Shown piece after piece: positions 18,636 through 27,253 of a DNA stretch of 64,000 bases. The stretch covers positions 30,475 through 94,474 of the forward strand of contig CAKPNI010000001.1 of NCBI GenBank assembly GCA_934168355.1, given 5' to 3'. Made by a program: the position numbers and the translations under genes. The stretch is from an uncultured Clostridia bacterium. Its GTDB lineage: Bacteria; Bacillota; Clostridia; TANB77; CAG-508. The number at the start of each line of letters is the position of its first letter. The stretch's first letter is position 1. The notes under the pieces were generated by a model. That model did not search any database and was not told the origin of the DNA. It saw only the letters and a list, made by a program, of their open reading frames with translations.

Positions 18636-18673
18636 TAAAAACCTCAAGCATCTATTACGAACTACTTGAGGTT
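18636..18673 (-). terminator. Terminator downstream of tRNA-Leu
   Basis: Minus-strand hairpin AACCTCAAG with CTTGAGGTT followed by TTTTATTT, directly after the encoded CCA of the tRNA. Confidence 0.85.
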
Positions 18674-18677
18674 CTTA

Positions 18678-18765
18678 TGGTGCAGATGGCCGGAATCGAA
18701 CCGGCACGGTTTATTCAACCGCAGGATTTTAAGTCCTGTGCGTCTACCAGTTCCGCCACATCTGC
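18678..18765 (-). tRNA. tRNA-Leu (anticodon UAA)
   Basis: Minus strand. The acceptor stem GCAGATG/CATCTGC is followed by an encoded CCA. The D-arm region GGTAGACGCA, anticodon arm AGGACTTAAAATCCT, a long variable arm and the GGTTCGATTCC T-arm are all present. The anticodon TAA reads UUA, the main leucine codon in this AT-rich genome. Length 88 with CCA, as expected for a class II tRNA. Confidence 0.96.
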
Positions 18766-19151
18766 ATATATAAAACTGGTATATGTCCTAACGACAATGT
18801 TTATTATATTATTAAATTATATATTTGTCAATATCTATTTCAAAATTTTTCAAAATTTTTGAACAAATGGTTACAATTTAGGAAAAACATATACTTTGAA
18901 TGAAATATTGTCGGAAATTAATGAGTAAAAATCCCCAAATAGAGAGAATATTAAAATTAATCCCCTCTATTTGAGGTGCCTTTCATTTTGTGGGCTGTGA
19001 ATTGTAACAGGATACTTGGAAATATGGATTTTTTATAAAAACAAAATTGCAATATAATATAAAATGTGATAAAATATATAAAGCAAACTCATTGCAATAT
19101 TTTCCAAGTTTTGGAAAATAAATTATTAATTCAGAAGGAGGAATATCAACA
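18766..19151 (+). promoter_or_regulatory. Gene-free stretch with imperfect hairpin, promoter and 5'-UTR hairpin
   Basis: An imperfect 14-base inverted repeat (18933-18946 with 18963-18976) is followed by T-rich sequence and may terminate plus-strand transcription. A promoter TTGCAA (19047), 17 bases, TAAAAT (19070) then drives the gene at 19152. Its leader carries a 9-bp hairpin ATTTTCCAA/TTGGAAAAT (19099-19119) upstream of AGAAGGAGG. Confidence 0.6.
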
Positions 19152-19547
19152 ATGATTATTAACAACAGGATAGGGGGAAATGTTCTGAATGAAAGATGTG
19201 TTGCCTTTGCAGTTAATGTAGAGGGACTAAACACAGAAGGTTTTGCAAGAAAAATTGCCCGGAAGTATTGGCCAGAATTAGTCAATATAGGCAAATGCAA
19301 AATTGGAACAGTATTAACAAAAGAAATGAAAGGAATAACATTTTATGGTTTAGTTTGTTATTCTATTGAAAAAGGTTGGATAGAACAATCAAATACAATA
19401 TGTGAATGTTTGAATTCTATAAAAACCAACGAACCGATTGCAGTAGTTGCTATTGGAAAAGAACCACTTGAAATTCGTAGAGGAGCAAATTTATCTGAAA
19501 TACAAAGTGGTATGGAAAAATCTGAAAGAAAAATAATTTTATACTAA
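19152..19547 (+). CDS. Small macro-domain-like protein (tentative)
   Basis: 131 residues. GNVLNERCVAFAVNVEGLNTEGFARKIA resembles the N-terminal signature of macro domains (GDI-x-N-G-x-G-x-A, which bind ADP-ribose). The rest is too diverged to be sure. No signal peptide. A strong SD (AGAAGGAGG), promoter and terminator make it a single-gene unit. It contains an in-frame CGG followed by A at 19260 that must be read without a shift for the ORF to continue. It is probably an accessory gene linked to the tRNA-Leu scar. Confidence 0.6.
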   Translation: MIINNRIGGNVLNERCVAFAVNVEGLNTEGFARKIARKYWPELVNIGKCKIGTVLTKEMKGITFYGLVCYSIEKGWIEQSNTICECLNSIKTNEPIAVVAIGKEPLEIRRGANLSEIQSGMEKSERKIILY

Positions 19548-19561
19548 TGTAATCGGAGGAA

Positions 19562-19599
19562 AAAACAAGTCTAGTAAATGAGCTAGACTTGTTTTTTTT
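19562..19599 (+). terminator. Strong intrinsic terminator
   Basis: AACAAGTCTAG and its perfect complement around an 8-base loop, followed by eight T residues. Confidence 0.93.
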
Positions 19600-19699
19600 A
19601 TGTTATAAAAAATAGGTATTTACAAATAAAAGATATAAATATATAATGGAAATATAAAAAATAAATATAAAGGTCATACCTTTAGGAAAAGAGGAAAAA

Positions 19700-20785
19700 A
19701 TGAAAAAAATAATACCAATTCTTATTTTTATTTTTATAATAATTGCAATAGTTTGCGTAAAATTAAACAAAAACAGTAACAATAAAGAGGAAAATAAAAC
19801 AATCAGATATACAACTATCACTACAACCGAAGGAATAATAACTACGCCATCATTAGAAGATGAAATACAAACAAATACAATATGGTGTGGAACATTTCAG
19901 TTAATATGGAATGACTTAAAAAATGACATAGCAAAACAAGACATAGTATTTAATCCACAATCAAAAATTGTAGAAAATTTAAACAAAGAAACGTTTAGTG
20001 TAAAAGATATATCTGATAAATACTATTATAAAAAAATTGGAACACCAACAACTGCGTTAAAACAAGAAATTGAAAAAGCGATACAAGACAAATTTAATGA
20101 AAAAAGCGATATTTTAGACAATTTTGATTGGAACGGAAAAACAGAAGAAGACTACTTTTTATATGCAATGCTAAAAAAGGAATTTCAATTTGAGAAAGTA
20201 TTTGATGAGTTTGAAAATGGAAAATTTGGACAATATGATGATATAAAATATTTTGGCATAAAAACAGGTGAAAATGAAGAAGTAAGAAATCAAGTAACTG
20301 TATTATATTATGATTCTGCTAATAATTTTGCAATAAAATTAAAGACAAAACAAGAAGATGAAGTTATATTGTGCAAAAATCCGGAAGGAAAAACATTTAA
20401 TGAAATTTATAAAAATATAGAGGAAAAAGAAAAGAATTTTAAAGGAAATAAGGGCATAGCAGAAAAGGAAGTTGTGAAAATTCCTAATATAAAATTAAAT
20501 GAAAAAGCAGAATTTAGTGAGCTTGAAAATAAACCATTTTTGTTTTCAAATGGTAATTCGTATTTGATTGAAAAAGCTATCCAAACAATTCAGTTTGAAT
20601 TAGATAAAACAGGAGGAAAAATAAAAAGTGAAGCAGGAATGATGGTATCTAAGACATCTCTTGAAAGACCTGAGGAAAAAAGAACATTTGTGTTAGATGA
20701 TACTTTTGCGATATTTTTGAAAGAAGATGGAAAAGATAATCCGTATTTTGCTGGGAAGATAAGTGATATAACTAAATTTCAGTAA
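19700..20785 (+). CDS. Membrane-anchored or secreted protein, possibly serpin-like
   Basis: 361 residues. A hydrophobic N-terminus (about 4-20) with a Cys at 19 but no clean lipobox precedes an acidic, lysine-rich ectodomain. The C-terminus has the order of a serpin: KIPNIKLNEKAEFSELENK, a hinge-like KIKSEAGMMVSKTSLERPEE, then FVLDDTFAIFLKED and YFAGKI. These match the strand, reactive loop and F-x-G-x-I end of serpins, but the similarity is distant. It starts after AAAGAGGAAAAA and precedes the priA cluster. Confidence 0.55.
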   Translation: MKKIIPILIFIFIIIAIVCVKLNKNSNNKEENKTIRYTTITTTEGIITTPSLEDEIQTNTIWCGTFQLIWNDLKNDIAKQDIVFNPQSKIVENLNKETFSVKDISDKYYYKKIGTPTTALKQEIEKAIQDKFNEKSDILDNFDWNGKTEEDYFLYAMLKKEFQFEKVFDEFENGKFGQYDDIKYFGIKTGENEEVRNQVTVLYYDSANNFAIKLKTKQEDEVILCKNPEGKTFNEIYKNIEEKEKNFKGNKGIAEKEVVKIPNIKLNEKAEFSELENKPFLFSNGNSYLIEKAIQTIQFELDKTGGKIKSEAGMMVSKTSLERPEEKRTFVLDDTFAIFLKEDGKDNPYFAGKISDITKFQ

Positions 20786-20792
20786 TTTTTCT

Positions 20793-20835
20793 GATTTGGG
20801 ACGGTTCCTTTTCCGAAAAGGAACCGTCCCAAATC
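20793..20835. repeat. Dispersed palindromic repeat, copy 1
   Basis: A nearly perfect 43-base palindrome with core GGGACGGTTCCTTTTC and its complement, 19 bases before priA. The same core recurs at seven other places in the window. Confidence 0.9.
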
Positions 20836-20854
20836 CAAAAAGAAAGGAATTTAA

Positions 20855-23077
20855 ATGATAGCAGAAATAATAATAGATAGCAAAGCAAAAAGCCTAAACA
20901 GAAAATTTGACTATGAAATACCGCAAGAGTTAGAAGACATAGTAGATGTAGGAAGTAGAGTTCTAGTACCATTTGGAAACTTCAAAACACTAGAACAAGG
21001 CTATATTATAAAAATAAAAGAAAAAACAGAATATAAAGTAAAGTCAATAGCTGGACTAGAAGAAAATTTGCCATCAGAAAAAATAAAATTAGCAAGATGG
21101 ATGGCAAGAAAATATTTTTGTAATGTTTCAGAATGTATAAAATTAATGTTAACACCGGGAACAAGAGCTAAAAATAAAGAAGATAGAGTGCAAGATAAAA
21201 ATATAAATTTTGTATATTTAAATATTCCATATGAAGAGATAAATATAGATGAATTAAAAGGAGAAAAACAAAAAAAGTTAGTAGAATTTATAAAAAATAA
21301 TGAAGGCTTAACAATACCAGAAATAGAAAATTTTGCTGATATTTCAAGGAGTACGGTTAATTCTTTAGTAAAAAAAGAAATTTTAAAAATCGTAAATAAA
21401 AAGATTGATAGAAATCCATTGATAAATAAAAAGGTAAATAATAACAAAAAGCTAGAATTTACAGATGAACAGAAACAAGCATATTTAAAAGTGGCACATA
21501 CGATGGAAGAAAATAGATTTGAAGAATTTTTGCTATATGGAATAACAGGTTCTGGAAAAACAGAAGTATATTTACAATTAATAGAAAAAGCCTTAAATGA
21601 GAATAAATCATCAATTTGCTTAGTACCTGAAATATCACTAACTCCACAAATGTTAGATAGATTTATAGGAAGATTTGGAAAAGAAAAAATTGCAGTATTA
21701 CATAGCAAATTATCGATAGGCGAAAGACATGATGAATGGGAAAGAATAAAAAATGATGAAGCCAAAATTGTAATAGGTGCAAGGTCAGCTATATTTGCAC
21801 CATGCAATAATTTAGGATTAATAATAATTGACGAAGAACATGATAGCTCATATAAATCTGAATCAAGTCCAAGATATTCAGCAAAAGAGGTAGCTCACGA
21901 AATTGCAAAAGAAAAGAAAATACCATTAATACTTGGAAGTGCAACACCAGATTTAAGAACTTTTTATAAAGCACAAAATCAAAAAATATCAACATTAAGA
22001 TTAACAAAAAGAGCAAATAATTCTAATTTACCAGAAGTTCAAATTGTAGACCTAAAAATGGAACTTGCGACTGGAAATAGGTCGATGATAAGTAATTTGT
22101 TATACTCAGAAATGGAGAAAAATTTAAAAGAAAAAAGACAAACAATACTGTTTTTAAATAGAAGAGGGTACTCAACATTTATAATGTGTAGAGATTGTGG
22201 ATATACTCTAAAATGCCCAAATTGCAATATAAGTTTAACATATCATATAACTAAAAATATATTAAAGTGTCACTATTGTGGGCATACCGAAAGACCGGTA
22301 AGCGTTTGCCCAGAATGTAAAAGCACAAAAATAAGATATTTTGGAACAGGAACACAAAAATTAGAACAAGAAATAAACAAGCTATTTCCAAGTGCTTCTA
22401 CAATTAGAATGGATGTGGACACAGTAACTAAAAAGAATTCGCATGAAGAGATTCTAAGAAAATTTAAAGATGAAAATATAGATATTTTAATAGGAACACA
22501 AATGGTAGTAAAAGGACATCATTTTCCGAAAGTTACATTAGTTGGAGTAATTGCAGCAGATGGTTCTTTAAACCAAGATGATTATAGAGCAAATGAAAGA
22601 ACATTCCAAATACTTACACAGGTTGCAGGTAGAGCAGGACGTGAGAATTTGCCGGGAAAAGTTGTAATACAAACCTATAATCCAGATAGTTTCCCAATTG
22701 AATATTCAAAGACGCAAGATTATGATTTATTTTATGATACAGAAATCAAACTAAGAAAACAGTTGAAATATCCACCATTTTGCGATATAATATTAATTGG
22801 ATTTTCGGGAGATAGTCAAAAGGAAATTGAAGATGTAAGTTTGTATATGTTTAATATGTTAAAGACCAGCTTAGAAAAATATCAAATAAATGTGTTTCAG
22901 CCTATGCCAGCACCTATTGATAAAATTCAAAATAAAATTAGATGGAGAATTATTGCAAAAGGTGTTGTAAATGAGGATGTTACAATTATTTTGAATAAAT
23001 GCTTACAAAATGTGTATGGGATGAATTTGAGGCATACTAAGGTTAGTGTGGATGTTAATCCTAATAATATGATGTAG
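20855..23077 (+). CDS. priA: Primosomal protein N' (replication restart helicase)
   Basis: Superfamily 2 helicase that reloads the replisome at stalled forks. 740 residues, normal length. The N-terminal DNA-binding domain begins MIAEIIIDSKAKSLNRKFDY. Walker A is GITGSGKTEVY (about 229-239) and the DEEH box is in IIIDEEHDSSYK. Eight cysteines in CRDCGYTLKCPNC, CHYC and CPEC bind two zinc ions. The late helicase motif TQVAGRAGR is intact. Neighbours priA-def-fmt are a common conserved order, here separated by palindromic repeats. Confidence 0.98.
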   Translation: MIAEIIIDSKAKSLNRKFDYEIPQELEDIVDVGSRVLVPFGNFKTLEQGYIIKIKEKTEYKVKSIAGLEENLPSEKIKLARWMARKYFCNVSECIKLMLTPGTRAKNKEDRVQDKNINFVYLNIPYEEINIDELKGEKQKKLVEFIKNNEGLTIPEIENFADISRSTVNSLVKKEILKIVNKKIDRNPLINKKVNNNKKLEFTDEQKQAYLKVAHTMEENRFEEFLLYGITGSGKTEVYLQLIEKALNENKSSICLVPEISLTPQMLDRFIGRFGKEKIAVLHSKLSIGERHDEWERIKNDEAKIVIGARSAIFAPCNNLGLIIIDEEHDSSYKSESSPRYSAKEVAHEIAKEKKIPLILGSATPDLRTFYKAQNQKISTLRLTKRANNSNLPEVQIVDLKMELATGNRSMISNLLYSEMEKNLKEKRQTILFLNRRGYSTFIMCRDCGYTLKCPNCNISLTYHITKNILKCHYCGHTERPVSVCPECKSTKIRYFGTGTQKLEQEINKLFPSASTIRMDVDTVTKKNSHEEILRKFKDENIDILIGTQMVVKGHHFPKVTLVGVIAADGSLNQDDYRANERTFQILTQVAGRAGRENLPGKVVIQTYNPDSFPIEYSKTQDYDLFYDTEIKLRKQLKYPPFCDIILIGFSGDSQKEIEDVSLYMFNMLKTSLEKYQINVFQPMPAPIDKIQNKIRWRIIAKGVVNEDVTIILNKCLQNVYGMNLRHTKVSVDVNPNNMM

Positions 23078-23083
23078 GCAAAA

Positions 23084-23145
23084 ATGTTCTTTTGGGACCG
23101 GTTCTTTTAAGAACATGTCCATAAAAGAACCGGTCCCAAACGAAC
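23084..23145. repeat. Dispersed palindromic repeat, copy 2
   Basis: Arms around TTTGGGACCGGTTCTTTTA and its complement, with a roughly 12-base loop, between priA and def. Outer bases TGTTC and GAACA extend the pairing. Confidence 0.9.
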
Positions 23146-23166
23146 AAAAAAGAAAGGAAGATAAGA

Positions 23167-23652
23167 ATGGCACTAAGAAAAATAAGAGAACAAGGAGACG
23201 AAATATTAAGAAAGAAATCAAGAGAAGTAAATATTGATGACATAACAGCAGAAAAAAATCAAAGTTTAATAGATGATATGTTAGAAACGATGTATCATTT
23301 TAATGGAGTAGGCTTAGCTGCTGTTCAAGTTGGAATTTTAAAACAAATTATTGTAATTGATGTAGATGACGATAAAGGTCCATATGTTTTAATAAATCCA
23401 AAAATATTAAAAACAAAAGGTTCTAAAGAATGTGAAGAAGGATGTTTGAGCTTTCCTAATGAATTTGGAAAAGTTGTTAGACCAACTGAAGTTGTTGTTG
23501 AGTTTTATGATAGAGAAGCCAAAAAGGTTAAATTAAAAGCAAAAGATTTATTGGCACAAGCTGTATGCCATGAGGTAGACCATTTAAATGGAGTTTTATT
23601 TGTGGATTTAGTTGAGCCGGGTACTTTGGAGTATGTTTCTCCAAAAGATTAA
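23167..23652 (+). CDS. def: Peptide deformylase
   Basis: Removes the N-formyl group from new proteins. 161 residues. All three metalloenzyme motifs are present: GVGLAAVQVG, EGCLSFP and CHEVDHLNG (Cys plus two His ligate the metal; Glu is catalytic). The second motif position commonly held by Q (QEIDH) is C here, which is not a ligand. It starts after AAAGGAAG. It sits with fmt, which adds the formyl group it removes. Confidence 0.97.
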   Translation: MALRKIREQGDEILRKKSREVNIDDITAEKNQSLIDDMLETMYHFNGVGLAAVQVGILKQIIVIDVDDDKGPYVLINPKILKTKGSKECEEGCLSFPNEFGKVVRPTEVVVEFYDREAKKVKLKAKDLLAQAVCHEVDHLNGVLFVDLVEPGTLEYVSPKD

Positions 23653-23674
23653 AACTTAAACTTGATGCATAATG

Positions 23675-23731
23675 GCACATTTGGACCGGTTCTTTTTGTG
23701 ACATGCGCAAAAAGAACCGGTCCAAATGTGC
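23675..23731. repeat. Dispersed palindromic repeat, copy 3
   Basis: Arms GCACATTTGGACCGGTTC and complement with a short loop, between def and fmt. Confidence 0.9.
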
Positions 23732-23750
23732 AAGAAAGGACTGAAGTAAT

Positions 23751-24722
23751 ATGAATATAATTTTTATGGGAACACCAGATTTTGCAGCCGAATCGCTAAA
23801 AGCAATTATAGAAAAAGGTCACAATATAATGGCTGTTGTAACAAATCCAGATAGACCCAAAGGTCGTGGTATGAAAATGATTGCAACACCTGTAAAGGAA
23901 GTTGCTACTCAAAAAAATATACCAGTATATCAACCTTTAAAGGTAAGAGGAAATGAAGAATTTATAGAAGAACTAAAAAGTTTAAATCCAGATGTTATAT
24001 GTGTTGTGGCATATGGGAAAATTTTACCAAAAGAAATTTTAGATATTCCGAAATATGGTTGTATAAATGTACATGCATCACTTCTTCCAAAATATAGAGG
24101 GGCAGCCCCTATTCAATGGGCAGTGCTTAATGGAGATAAGACAACAGGTGTTACTACAATGTATATGGATATAGGCATGGATACTGGTGATATGATTTTA
24201 AAAGAAGAAGTTCAAATTGGAGATGATGAAACAACAGGCGAGCTTTGGGATAGGTTGTCTGTAATTGGTGGAAATCTTTTGGTTAGAACTTTGGACGAAA
24301 TTGAAAATGGTACAGTGAAGAGAATTCCTCAAAGCGAGGATTTTACGGTTGCTCCTATGCTTTCTAAGGATATGGCTAAAATTGATTGGCAAAGTAAGAA
24401 TGCTAGAGAAATTAAAAATTTGGTTAGAGGTTTAAATCCTATTATGGGAGCTTATTCTATGTTTAATGGGAAGAAGATTAAATTTTGGAAAGTTAGGGCT
24501 TTTGATGAGGATGATGAGAAGCTTGGAAAGATTTTAGGTGAGATGGATTTGAAGAGCAAGAATGCTGGAGATGTTATTTTGGCTGATAGTAAGAAAGGAT
24601 TGTTTATTAAGACTATTGATGGTGTGATTTCAGTGGAGGAAATTCAAGGTGAGAATGCTAAGAGGATGAATGTGGGAGATTTTTTGAGAGGATTTTCTAT
24701 TGGGGACGGTTCTTTTTGCTAA
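23751..24722 (+). CDS. fmt: Methionyl-tRNA formyltransferase
   Basis: Formylates initiator Met-tRNA using 10-formyl-tetrahydrofolate. 323 residues. Motifs: MGTPDFAAESL at the N-terminus, the formyl-binding INVHASLLPKYRGAAPIQWA with catalytic Asn/His, then YMDIGMDTGDM. The C-terminal tRNA-binding OB domain contains KNLVRGLNPIMGAYS. The last seven codons (IGDGSFC) are written in half a copy of the palindromic repeat, so the natural C-terminus was replaced or extended by repeat sequence. Confidence 0.97.
   Translation: MNIIFMGTPDFAAESLKAIIEKGHNIMAVVTNPDRPKGRGMKMIATPVKEVATQKNIPVYQPLKVRGNEEFIEELKSLNPDVICVVAYGKILPKEILDIPKYGCINVHASLLPKYRGAAPIQWAVLNGDKTTGVTTMYMDIGMDTGDMILKEEVQIGDDETTGELWDRLSVIGGNLLVRTLDEIENGTVKRIPQSEDFTVAPMLSKDMAKIDWQSKNAREIKNLVRGLNPIMGAYSMFNGKKIKFWKVRAFDEDDEKLGKILGEMDLKSKNAGDVILADSKKGLFIKTIDGVISVEEIQGENAKRMNVGDFLRGFSIGDGSFC
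24702..24718. repeat. Dispersed repeat, half copy 4, inside fmt
   Basis: GGGGACGGTTCTTTTT, one arm of the repeat family with no matching second arm. It forms the end of the fmt reading frame. Confidence 0.75.
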
Positions 24723-24748
24723 AAATAATATAAAAATCAATAAAAAGC

Positions 24749-24777
24749 TTGACAAATAAGCAAAAAAAGTGTAAACT
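24749..24777 (+). promoter_or_regulatory. Promoter of the ylxM-ffh-rpsP operon
   Basis: TTGACA, 17-base spacer, TAAACT. The start is near 24784, giving a leader of about 90 bases. Confidence 0.8.
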
Positions 24778-24789
24778 ATATTCGTATTA

Positions 24790-24842
24790 CAGATATAGCT
24801 TACAAAATATCTGTTACTAACCAAAAAGTAACAGAATTTTTT
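24790..24842 (+). promoter_or_regulatory. Attenuator-like leader before ylxM
   Basis: Hairpin A pairs CAGATAT (24790-24796) with ATATCTG (24807-24813). Hairpin B pairs CTGTTACT (24811-24818) with AGTAACAG (24827-24834) and is followed by TTTTTT, an intrinsic terminator. The two share bases 24811-24813, so they compete at their edge. That is the layout of a transcription attenuator; the ligand or sensor is unknown. Confidence 0.55.
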
Positions 24843-24874
24843 ATGCCCAAAACCATATAGAAAGAAGGATAAAA

Positions 24875-25195
24875 TTGGAAGAAAAAATACAAATAAGTAT
24901 ACTACTAAGCTTATATGGAAAATTACTTACAAAAACCCAACAAAAATATATGGACCTATACTATAATGAAGACCTATCATTATCAGAAATAGGAGAAAAC
25001 GAAAACATAACAAGGCAAGCTGTACGAACAATACTAGTAAAATCAAAAAACAAATTACAAGAATATGAAAAAGAATTAAAATTCATGCAAAAAGAAAACA
25101 AAATAAAAGAACAAATAGAAAAATTAGAACAAACAAATATAAATGAAAAACAGCAAAAAATAATAGACAAAATAAACAAAGAACTAGACTTCTAA
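24875..25195 (+). CDS. ylxM: YlxM, signal recognition particle-associated HTH protein
   Basis: 106 residues. Small sigma-70 region 4-like helix-turn-helix protein, almost always encoded just before ffh in Firmicutes and thought to act with the SRP. It contains YMDLYYNEDLSLSEIGENE and ITRQAVRTILVKSKNKL. The start is TTG, set by AGAAGGAT 5 bases upstream; no ATG fits. A lysine-rich coiled C-terminus follows. ffh starts 22 bases downstream. Confidence 0.92.
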   Translation: MEEKIQISILLSLYGKLLTKTQQKYMDLYYNEDLSLSEIGENENITRQAVRTILVKSKNKLQEYEKELKFMQKENKIKEQIEKLEQTNINEKQQKIIDKINKELDF

Positions 25196-25216
25196 AAAGA
25201 TAAAGGAGGAAGCAAG

Positions 25217-26572
25217 ATGGCATTTGAAGGATTATCATCTAGACTTCAAGACATTACAAGAAGAATAAAAGGAGAAGCAAGAATTACAGAAAGCAACATG
25301 AAAGACATGCTCAGAGAAGTAAAACTTGCATTACTAGAGGCAGATGTAAACTACAAAATAGTAAAAGAATTTATCGCATCAGTTCAAGAAAAAGCACTAG
25401 GTCAAGATGTAATGAAATCATTAAAACCGGGTGAACAAGTAGTAAAAATAGTTAGAGACGAACTAACAGAATTACTTGGAGGAACAGATAGCAAAATAAA
25501 TATCTCACCAAATCCACCAACAGTAATAATGCTAGTTGGACTTCAAGGTGCAGGAAAAACCACAATGGCAGGAAAACTTGCAAACTATTTAAGAAAACAA
25601 GGTAAAAAGCCATTAATGGTAGCATGTGACGTATATAGACCAGCAGCTGTAAAACAATTACAAGTAGTAGGTGCACAGCTTAACATTCCTGTATATGCTG
25701 AAGAAGGAAGCAAAGACGTAATAGGAATATCAAAAAGAGCAATGAATACAGCTATGTCAAAATTAAATGATGTAGTAATAATAGATACTGCAGGACGTTT
25801 GCAAATAGATGAAGCTTTAATGCAGGAATTACAAGATGTAAAAAAAGCAGTAAGGCCACATGAAATTTTACTTGTAGTAGATTCAATGACAGGTCAAGAA
25901 GCGGTAAATGTTGCAGAATCTTTTAACGAAAAAGTTGGAATAGATGGAGTTGTACTTACAAAACTAGATGGTGACACTCGTGGAGGTGCGGCACTTTCAG
26001 TAAAAAAAGTAACAGGAAAGCCAATAAAATTCATAGGTGTTGGTGAAAAATTAAATGAACTTGAAGAATTCCATCCAGACAGAATGGCATCAAGAATATT
26101 AGGAATGGGAGATGTTTTGTCAATTGTAGAAAAAGCAGAACAAGCACTAGACCTAGAAGAGGCAGAAAAATTAGAAAAGCAACTACAAAAAAATAAATTT
26201 GACTTAGATGATTATTTAGCACAATTAAGACAAATCAAAAAAATGGGTTCTGTATCATCACTTTTAAAAATGCTACCAGGGGCAGACAAATTAAAAGATG
26301 TAAAAGTAGATGATAAAGAATTTATAAGAATAGAGGCAATAATAACATCAATGACAGCAAAGGAAAGAAAAAATCCATCAATATTAAATGGAAGCAGAAG
26401 AAAACGTATTGCCAAAGGAAGTGGAACTCAGGTCCACGAAATAAACAAATTTATGGAATCTTTTGAAATGACACAAAAAATGATGAAACAGATGAAAACA
26501 AAAGGTGGTATGAAACGTATGATGAAAGGGCTAAAACTTGATCAAATGGATGAATTCAAAGACTTAATGTAA
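25217..26572 (+). CDS. ffh: Signal recognition particle protein Ffh (SRP54)
   Basis: GTPase that binds signal peptides and 4.5S RNA and targets ribosomes to FtsY at the membrane. 451 residues. N domain: FEGLSSRLQ. G domain: G1 GLQGAGKTT, G3 DTAGR, G4 TKLDGDTRGG. M domain: methionine-rich KMGSVSSLLKMLPG, SRRKRIAKGSG (RNA binding), then FEMTQKMMKQM. Full length with a clear AAAGGAGG site. Confidence 0.99.
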   Translation: MAFEGLSSRLQDITRRIKGEARITESNMKDMLREVKLALLEADVNYKIVKEFIASVQEKALGQDVMKSLKPGEQVVKIVRDELTELLGGTDSKINISPNPPTVIMLVGLQGAGKTTMAGKLANYLRKQGKKPLMVACDVYRPAAVKQLQVVGAQLNIPVYAEEGSKDVIGISKRAMNTAMSKLNDVVIIDTAGRLQIDEALMQELQDVKKAVRPHEILLVVDSMTGQEAVNVAESFNEKVGIDGVVLTKLDGDTRGGAALSVKKVTGKPIKFIGVGEKLNELEEFHPDRMASRILGMGDVLSIVEKAEQALDLEEAEKLEKQLQKNKFDLDDYLAQLRQIKKMGSVSSLLKMLPGADKLKDVKVDDKEFIRIEAIITSMTAKERKNPSILNGSRRKRIAKGSGTQVHEINKFMESFEMTQKMMKQMKTKGGMKRMMKGLKLDQMDEFKDLM

Positions 26573-26712
26573 GTTTTAAAAGACCATTAAAAAGGTTTTA
26601 AACTTAAATCATACAATTAAATTGATATTAAACTTAAAATATAAATAATAGATGCTAGGCATCAAAGTAAAATCAAAATAAAAGCATCAAACAATTAGGA
26701 GGTGAACAAAAA

Positions 26713-26949
26713 ATGGTAAAAATAAGACTACAAAGAGAAGGAAAGAAAAAAGCTCCTTTTTATCATATAGTAGTAGCAGACTCTAGAAGCCCAAGAGATG
26801 GTAAAATAATCGAACAAATCGGTACTTATGACCCAATGACAGAACCATCAACAATCGTTTTAGATAATGCTAAAGTTGAACAATGGATAAAAAATGGTGC
26901 TAAACCAACAGAAACAGTTAAGAAATTAATTGAAAAAGCATCAAAATAA
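26713..26949 (+). CDS. rpsP: 30S ribosomal protein S16
   Basis: 78 residues. [20 protein letters not shown] and [18 protein letters not shown] are the S16 signature. It starts after TTAGGAGGTG. The conserved order ffh-rpsP-khpA-rimM-trmD-rplS follows. The 140 bases between ffh and rpsP hold only AT-rich sequence with a weak hairpin. Confidence 0.98.
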   Translation: MVKIRLQREGKKKAPFYHIVVADSRSPRDGKIIEQIGTYDPMTEPSTIVLDNAKVEQWIKNGAKPTETVKKLIEKASK

Positions 26950-26952
26950 TTA

Positions 26953-26993
26953 AAAAGGAGGATGTATTAATTAGGTATTAATACAAACTAAAA
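26953..26993 (+). promoter_or_regulatory. Hairpin-bridged ribosome binding site of khpA
   Basis: A perfect AAAAGGAGG ends at 26961 but the khpA ATG is at 26994, 32 bases away. Between them GTATTAAT (26964-26971) pairs exactly with ATTAATAC (26977-26984). Folding it out leaves a normal spacing of about 11 bases, so the hairpin probably sets the start. Confidence 0.6.
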
Positions 26994-27224
26994 ATGAAAG
27001 AAATTTTAAATACAATTATCGTAAATTTAGTAGACGACAAAGATGCTGTTGAGGTAAATGAAATAAATGGAACACAATCAGTAGTTTTTGAAGTTAAAGT
27101 TGCTGAAAACGATATGGGAAAAATAATAGGTAAACAAGGTAGAATTGCTAAATCTATAAGAACAGTAATGAAAGCAGTAGCAAGCAAAGAACATAAAAAA
27201 GCAACTGTTGAATTTATAGGGTAA
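26994..27224 (+). CDS. khpA: KH-domain RNA-binding protein KhpA (YlqC)
   Basis: 76 residues. A single KH domain with GKIIGKQGRIAKSIRTV, whose GxxG loop contacts RNA. KhpA pairs with KhpB in Firmicutes and affects cell division and RNA stability. It lies at its usual place between rpsP and rimM. The N-terminus MKEILNTIIVNLVDD matches the family, which confirms the start in spite of its distant SD. Confidence 0.95.
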   Translation: MKEILNTIIVNLVDDKDAVEVNEINGTQSVVFEVKVAENDMGKIIGKQGRIAKSIRTVMKAVASKEHKKATVEFIG

Positions 27225-27253
27225 TTTGAAAAAAATTGCTAAAAGGAAAAATT

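Noticed and set aside
19260..19262. CGG-A in the macro-like gene as a seventh recoding site
   Set aside because: Skipping the C leads to a stop after a few codons, while the zero frame stays open for 95 more residues, so no shift is needed here.
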